A stretch of 46,379 nt of DNA from Kluyvera sichuanensis (GTDB lineage: Bacteria > Pseudomonadota > Gammaproteobacteria > Enterobacterales > Enterobacteriaceae), in assembly GCF_014218705.1 (NCBI RefSeq), contig NZ_JABBJF010000035.1, positions 1-46,379 of the forward strand. The letters are read 5' to 3'. Shown piece by piece: positions 42,136 through 46,379 of this stretch; position 1 is the stretch's first letter, and each line of letters opens with the position of its first letter. A program made the position numbers and the translations under genes. The notes under the pieces were generated by a model. That model saw only the letters and a list, made by a program, of their open reading frames with translations. It ran no database searches and was not told the DNA's origin.

Positions 42136-43404
42136 ATGGAACCTATTACCATCACCCTATGCTTACTGGTGTTTGCCATTGCAATGTTCGTTTGGGAAAA
42201 AGTGCCGCTTGCGGTCACCTCGATGATCGTCTGCGTGGCGCTTGTTCTCACCGGTGTCCTCGATCTGAAGCAGGCGTTTTCCGGCTTCATCGATACCAAC
42301 GTCATCCTCTTTGTGGCGATGTTTATTGTCGGCGGCGCGCTGTTTGAAACCGGCATGGCAAACAAAGTCGGCGGCGTGATTACCTATTTTGCAAAAACGG
42401 AGAAGCAGCTGATCTTCACCATCATGGTGGTGGTTGGCGTGATGTCCGGTTTTCTCTCCAACACCGGCACTGCGGCGGTGCTGATTCCGGTTGTCATTGG
42501 CGTGGCGGCTAAATCGGGATTTACCCGCTCCCGCCTGCTGATGCCGCTGGTTTTTGCCGCCGCGCTGGGCGGTAACCTGTCGCTGATTGGCGCGCCGGGC
42601 AACCTGATTGCGCAGTCGGCGCTGCAGAATATTGGCAGCGGTTTTGGCTTCTTTGAGTACGCTAAAGTCGGTCTGCCGATGCTGGTTTGCGGCATGATTT
42701 ACTTCCTGACTATTGGCTATAAATTCCTGCCAAATCATCCCAACAACGGCGAAGTTGGCAGCATTGGCGAGCAGCGTGATTACAGTCACGTGCCGCGCTG
42801 GAAGCAGATCCTGTCACTGGTGGTGCTGATCGCCACGATCCTCGGCATGATTTTCGAAAAACAGACCGGGATTAGCCTTGCGGTTGCCGGTTGTATCGGT
42901 GCACTGGTGCTGGTTGTTAGCGGTGTACTGACGGAAAAACAGGCCTATAAGGCGATTGATTCACAAACTATTTTCATCTTCGGTGGCACGCTGGCGCTGG
43001 CAAAAGCGCTGGAAATGACCGGGGCTGGCAAGCTGGTAGCGGACTACGTAATTGGCCTGCTCGGGGACAGTTCCTCACCGTTTATGCTGCTGGTCGTGGT
43101 GTTTGCTCTGTCGGTTATCATGACCAACTTTATGTCCAATACCGCAACTGTTGCGCTGTTGGTGCCGGTGAGCCTCTCCATCGCCGCAGGCATGGGTGCC
43201 GACCCGCGCGCCGTGCTGATGGCAACGGTCATCGGTAGTTCCTGCGCCTATGCCACACCTATCGGGATGCCCGCCAATATGATGGTGCTCTCCGCTGGCG
43301 GCTATAAGTTCGTCGATTACGCCAAAGCCGGTATCCCTCTAATCATCGTTTCCACCATTGTCAGCCTGATTCTGCTGCCAATCCTTTTCCCTTTTCACCC
43401 GTAA
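42136..43404 (+). CDS. DASS-family (SLC13-like) dicarboxylate transporter
   Basis: A 422-residue integral membrane protein of the divalent anion:sodium symporter / ion-transporter superfamily, with about 11-12 helices. The two SNT signatures of DASS proteins are present: Ser108-Asn109-Thr110 in GFLSNTGTAAVLIPVV and Ser334-Asn335-Thr336 in NFMSNTATVALLVPVS. The start ATG 42136 (MEPITITLCLLVF) has AGGA 12 bases upstream; the frame is open further upstream without homology. Its place before the tartrate/fumarate hydratase genes implies import of tartrate or another C4 diacid. It corresponds by position and type to Salmonella STM3356, described as a cation transporter needed for D-tartrate fermentation. 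Confidence 0.88.
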   Translation: MEPITITLCLLVFAIAMFVWEKVPLAVTSMIVCVALVLTGVLDLKQAFSGFIDTNVILFVAMFIVGGALFETGMANKVGGVITYFAKTEKQLIFTIMVVVGVMSGFLSNTGTAAVLIPVVIGVAAKSGFTRSRLLMPLVFAAALGGNLSLIGAPGNLIAQSALQNIGSGFGFFEYAKVGLPMLVCGMIYFLTIGYKFLPNHPNNGEVGSIGEQRDYSHVPRWKQILSLVVLIATILGMIFEKQTGISLAVAGCIGALVLVVSGVLTEKQAYKAIDSQTIFIFGGTLALAKALEMTGAGKLVADYVIGLLGDSSSPFMLLVVVFALSVIMTNFMSNTATVALLVPVSLSIAAGMGADPRAVLMATVIGSSCAYATPIGMPANMMVLSAGGYKFVDYAKAGIPLIIVSTIVSLILLPILFPFHP

Positions 43405-43436
43405 TTTACGGACGCTGTTCTGACTAAGGAGTATTT

Positions 43437-44336
43437 ATGAGCAAACGTGAGCAGATATCCCATATGACCGATGTTATGGCCAAATTTGTGGGATATACCG
43501 GTAAAGTCTTACCTGATGACGTCACGGTCAAACTGGAAGAATTACAGAAAAAAGAGACCAGTCAGCTGGCGAACGTCATCTTCACCACCATGTTCGATAA
43601 CCAACGTCTGGCTAAGGAGTTAGATCGTCCTTCCTGCCAGGATACCGGCGTTATCCAGTTCCTCGTGGAGTGCGGTGCGAACTTTCCGCTGATCGGCGAG
43701 CTGGAGGCCTTGCTGCGTGAAGCGGTAATCCAGGCGACGGTTGACTCTCCGCTGCGCCATAACAGCGTTGAGACCTTTGACGAATACAACACCGGCAAAA
43801 ACGTCGGTAAAGGCACGCCAACGGTGTTCTGGGAAATTGTTCCTGATTCTGACCAGTGCAGTATTCACACTTACATGGCGGGCGGCGGCTGCTCGCTGCC
43901 GGGGAAAGCGATGGTGCTGATGCCGGGAGCAGGCTACGAAGGGGTGACCCGTTTCGTGCTGGACGTGATGACCAGCTATGGCCTGAACGCCTGTCCGCCG
44001 CTGCTGGTGGGCGTTGGGGTGGCCACCTCTGTTGAGACGGCAGCGCTGCTGTCGAAAAAAGCGCTGATGCGTCCGGTTGGGTCGCGCAACGACAATGAAC
44101 GAGCGGCTTCGCTGGAGAAAATGCTGGAAGACGGCATCAATAAGATTGGCCTTGGTCCGCAGGGCATGTCCGGTAATACCTCAGTCATGGGCGTCAATAT
44201 TGAAAATACCGCTCGCCATCCTTCTACCATCGGCGTGGCGGTTAACGTCGGCTGCTGGTCGCACCGTAAAGGTCATATCGTTTTCGATAAAGATCTGAAT
44301 TACACCATCACCTCTCACACAGGAGTGACTTTCTGA
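43437..44336 (+). CDS. Class I tartrate/fumarate hydratase, alpha subunit (TtdA-like)
   Basis: A 299-residue iron-sulfur hydro-lyase subunit related to E. coli TtdA (303). Three cysteines for the 4Fe-4S cluster are present: Cys67 in RPSCQDTG, Cys186 in [11 protein letters not shown] and Cys273 in [10 protein letters not shown]; each is exactly four positions before its TtdA counterpart. The substrate motif [18 protein letters not shown] and [14 protein letters not shown] are also conserved. It forms a heterodimer/tetramer with the beta subunit, whose ATG overlaps its TGA. Sequence alone does not separate tartrate dehydratase from fumarase; the neighbouring oxaloacetate decarboxylase favours an oxaloacetate-forming (tartrate) activity. 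Strong AAGGAG ribosome site. Confidence 0.9.
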   Translation: MSKREQISHMTDVMAKFVGYTGKVLPDDVTVKLEELQKKETSQLANVIFTTMFDNQRLAKELDRPSCQDTGVIQFLVECGANFPLIGELEALLREAVIQATVDSPLRHNSVETFDEYNTGKNVGKGTPTVFWEIVPDSDQCSIHTYMAGGGCSLPGKAMVLMPGAGYEGVTRFVLDVMTSYGLNACPPLLVGVGVATSVETAALLSKKALMRPVGSRNDNERAASLEKMLEDGINKIGLGPQGMSGNTSVMGVNIENTARHPSTIGVAVNVGCWSHRKGHIVFDKDLNYTITSHTGVTF

Positions 44337-44953
44337 TGACTAAAAAAATTCTCACCACGCCGATTAAAGATGAAGATTTAGCGGATATTAAGGCGGGCGA
44401 TATTATTTACCTCAACGGTCATATTGTTACCTGTCGTGACGTGGCGCATCGCCGCTTAATTGAAGGCGGTCGCGAACTGCCGGTGAATATTGACGGCGGC
44501 GCAATTTTGCATGCTGGTCCGATTGTTCGGCCAATAAAAGGTTCTGACGATAAATTCGAAATGGTCTCCGTTGGCCCAACTACCAGTATGCGCATGGAGA
44601 AGTTTGAAAAAGAGTTTATTGCTAAAACCGGCGTGAAGTTAATTGTTGGCAAAGGCGGTATGGGCAAAGGCACTGAAGAGGGTTGCTCGGAGCATAAGGC
44701 GCTGCACTGCGTGTTCCCTGCGGGCTGTGCGGTGGTGGCGGCGGTCTGCGTTGAAGAGATTGAGGATGCGCAGTGGCGCGATCTCGGTATGCCGGAAACG
44801 CTGTGGGTTTGCCGGGTTAAAGAGTTCGGCCCGTTAATTGTTTCGATTGATACGCATGGTAATAACCTGTTCGAGCAGAACAAAGTTATTTTCAACCAGC
44901 GTAAAGAGATCGTCGCGGATGAAATTTGTCAGCACGTGAGTTTTATTAAATAA
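44336..44953 (+). CDS. Class I tartrate/fumarate hydratase, beta subunit (TtdB-like)
   Basis: A 205-residue beta subunit (TtdB is 201). The conserved core [50 protein letters not shown] and the glycine loop [19 protein letters not shown] are all present. It completes the active site of the alpha subunit. It starts with a one-base TGATG overlap, giving coupled 1:1 translation. oadG follows after 137 bp. Confidence 0.9.
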   Translation: MTKKILTTPIKDEDLADIKAGDIIYLNGHIVTCRDVAHRRLIEGGRELPVNIDGGAILHAGPIVRPIKGSDDKFEMVSVGPTTSMRMEKFEKEFIAKTGVKLIVGKGGMGKGTEEGCSEHKALHCVFPAGCAVVAAVCVEEIEDAQWRDLGMPETLWVCRVKEFGPLIVSIDTHGNNLFEQNKVIFNQRKEIVADEICQHVSFIK

Positions 44954-45000
44954 GCTAATTGCACGGTAATGGTTGCTGCTTCACATTTGAATAAATGAGG

Positions 45001-45025
45001 TTTCCGATCGGGGGCGATCCGGAAA
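45001..45025 (+). other. Hairpin between hydratase beta subunit and oadG
   Basis: TTTCCGATCG (45001-45010), GGGG loop, and CGATCCGGAAA (45015-45025) form a stem with one bulged base. No T-run follows directly, so it may be an RNA-processing or attenuation element inside the operon rather than a full terminator. Confidence 0.5.
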
Positions 45026-45090
45026 ATTCACTCTTATTATTCATCGCGTGGGCAGCGCCATTATTGTGCCTTCTTTTTGAAGGCCATTTT

Positions 45091-45330
45091 ATGACTGCTG
45101 CCGTACTGCTGGGTGAAGGCTTCACCCTGATGTTCCTCGGGATGGGATTCGTGCTGGCGTTTCTGTTCCTGCTTATTTTCGCTATTCGCATGATGTCCAC
45201 CGCCATCGCCCGTTTCTTCCCCGAGCCCGTCGCCACTCCCGCGCCGCGCGCCGTGCCCGCCGTGGATGACTTCACCCGCTTAAAGCCGGTGATTGCCGCG
45301 GCCATTCACCATCACCGTCTTAACGCTTAA
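45091..45330 (+). CDS. oadG: OadG, oxaloacetate decarboxylase gamma subunit
   Basis: A 79-residue small membrane subunit of the sodium-pumping oxaloacetate decarboxylase. ATG 45091 ([20 protein letters not shown]) follows AAGG. One membrane helix (about 10-32) is followed by a Pro/Ala linker ([20 protein letters not shown]) and a C-terminal cytoplasmic end with the metal-binding histidines [10 protein letters not shown]. It holds the alpha and beta subunits together and binds zinc. oadA begins 15 bp downstream. Confidence 0.93.
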   Translation: MTAAVLLGEGFTLMFLGMGFVLAFLFLLIFAIRMMSTAIARFFPEPVATPAPRAVPAVDDFTRLKPVIAAAIHHHRLNA

Positions 45331-45345
45331 GTTCCGGAGGGAACC

Positions 45346-46379
45346 ATGACTCTCGCTATTACCGATGTCGTCCTGCGCGACGCCCATCAGTCCCTGTTTG
45401 CCACCCGTCTGCGCCTTGATGACATGCTGCCCATTGCCGCTCAGCTTGATGACGTCGGCTACGGCTCGCTCGAATGCTGGGGCGGTGCCACCTTTGACGC
45501 CTGCATCCGTTTCCTCGGCGAAGACCCGTGGCTGCGCCTGCGCGAGCTGAAAAAAGCCATGCCGAAGACCCCGCTGCAGATGCTGCTGCGCGGGCAGAAC
45601 CTGCTCGGCTACCGTCACTATGCCGACGATGTGGTCGAGCGCTTTGTCGAGCGGGCGGTGAAAAACGGCATGGACGTGTTCCGCGTTTTCGATGCCATGA
45701 ACGACCCGCGCAATATGAAAGCCGCCCTGCAGGCGGTGCGCAGCCACGGCGCCCATGCCCAGGGCACGCTCTCCTACACCACCAGCCCGGTGCACACCCT
45801 GCAGACCTGGCTGGACCTGACCGAACAGCTGCTGGAAACCGGCGTTGACTCTATCGCCATCAAAGATATGTCCGGCATCCTGACCCCGATGGCGGCCTAT
45901 GAGCTGGTCAGCGAAATCAAAAAACGCTACGACGTACGGCTGCATCTGCACTGCCACGCCACCACCGGGATGGCGGAGATGGCGCTGCTGAAAGCCATTG
46001 AAGCCGGCGTTGACGGTGTGGATACCGCCATCTCTTCGATGAGCGCCACCTACGGCCACCCGGCTACCGAAGCGCTGGTCGCCACGCTGGCCAGCACTGA
46101 GCATGACACCGGGCTCGACATTAACAAACTGGAAAATATCGCCGCCTATTTCCGCGAGGTGCGCAAAAAATATCACGCCTTTGAAGGCCAGCTGAAAGGC
46201 TATGACAGCCGCATTCTGGTGGCGCAGGTGCCGGGCGGCATGCTGACCAACCTGGAAAGCCAGCTGAAGCAGCAGAACGCGGCAGACAAGCTTGACCTGG
46301 TGCTGGCGGAAATCCCCCGCGTGCGCGCAGACCTCGGCTTTATTCCACTGGTGACCCCGACCTCGCAGATTGTCGGCAC
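45346..46379 (+). CDS. oadA: OadA, oxaloacetate decarboxylase alpha subunit (5' part)
   Basis: The first 344 codons of a protein usually near 590 residues; the window ends inside it. It starts [20 protein letters not shown] behind GGAGGGAACC. The carboxyltransferase TIM barrel is clear, with metal ligands Asp12, His202 and His204 ([11 protein letters not shown]) and the carboxylatable Lys173 ([10 protein letters not shown]), all shifted by the same five positions from the Vibrio numbering I know. The missing 3' part should hold the biotin domain, followed by oadB. The enzyme removes CO2 from oxaloacetate and the complex exports sodium. An antisense open frame across it is not a gene. Confidence 0.96.
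   Translation, partial: MTLAITDVVLRDAHQSLFATRLRLDDMLPIAAQLDDVGYGSLECWGGATFDACIRFLGEDPWLRLRELKKAMPKTPLQMLLRGQNLLGYRHYADDVVERFVERAVKNGMDVFRVFDAMNDPRNMKAALQAVRSHGAHAQGTLSYTTSPVHTLQTWLDLTEQLLETGVDSIAIKDMSGILTPMAAYELVSEIKKRYDVRLHLHCHATTGMAEMALLKAIEAGVDGVDTAISSMSATYGHPATEALVATLASTEHDTGLDINKLENIAAYFREVRKKYHAFEGQLKGYDSRILVAQVPGGMLTNLESQLKQQNAADKLDLVLAEIPRVRADLGFIPLVTPTSQIVG

Noticed and set aside
45280-46176. Open frame of 298 codons on the minus strand
   Set aside because: It is the antisense shadow of oadA and oadG, whose motifs and ribosome sites are clear.

Overview
The window is chromosomal DNA of an enterobacterium (family Enterobacteriaceae). The proteins closely resemble those of Escherichia coli, Salmonella, Klebsiella, Enterobacter and Citrobacter: Fis and MreB match the E. 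coli proteins as I know them, and the gene order mreBCD-maf-rng-yhdP-tldD-aaeRXAB-yhcO-yhcN-argR-mdh is the E. coli order. The genus cannot be fixed by eye. The alpha-carbonic anhydrase, aroQ next to accBC, and the tartrate/oxaloacetate decarboxylase locus after mdh point away from E. coli and towards a Salmonella/Klebsiella/Enterobacter-type genome.

Layout. 1-300: 3' end of an rRNA operon (5S), its terminator, and a REP cluster. 526-6342: lipoprotein YhdV, the AcrEF multidrug efflux pump and its divergent TetR repressor AcrS. 6464-9733: a metallo-beta-lactamase-fold hydrolase, the dusB-fis operon with its growth-rate promoter, and an alpha-carbonic anhydrase placed between dusB and prmA. 9873-17739 (minus strand): yhdT-panF-prmA, aroQ-accB-accC (chorismate and fatty-acid synthesis), the periplasmic methionine sulfoxide reductase pair msrP-msrQ, and acuI. 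17959-30259 (plus strand): csrD, the rod-shape genes mreBCD, maf, RNase G, the giant AsmA-like protein YhdP and TldD.

30341-39133: the aae aromatic-acid efflux locus, followed by an inserted divergent pair (CoA-transferase family III and an aldehyde dehydrogenase) that has removed the normal 3' end of aaeB, then yhcO, two yhcN paralogues and argR. 39589-46379: mdh, two GntR/FCD regulators, a DASS-type dicarboxylate transporter, a two-subunit class I tartrate/fumarate hydratase, oadG, and oadA cut by the window end. This last block resembles the Salmonella tartrate-fermentation locus: uptake of a C4 diacid, dehydration to oxaloacetate (or fumarate hydration to malate), and sodium-pumping decarboxylation to pyruvate, next to malate dehydrogenase.

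Most of the window is conserved housekeeping DNA. I see no CRISPR array, prophage, transposase, integrase or toxin-antitoxin pair. The least ordinary parts are the rearranged aaeB/CoA-transferase junction, the inserted ALDH/CoA-transferase pair, the metallo-hydrolase beside acrS, and several unassigned inverted repeats (acrS-acrE, dusB-cah, upstream of mreB, aaeR-aaeX, upstream of the DASS gene).
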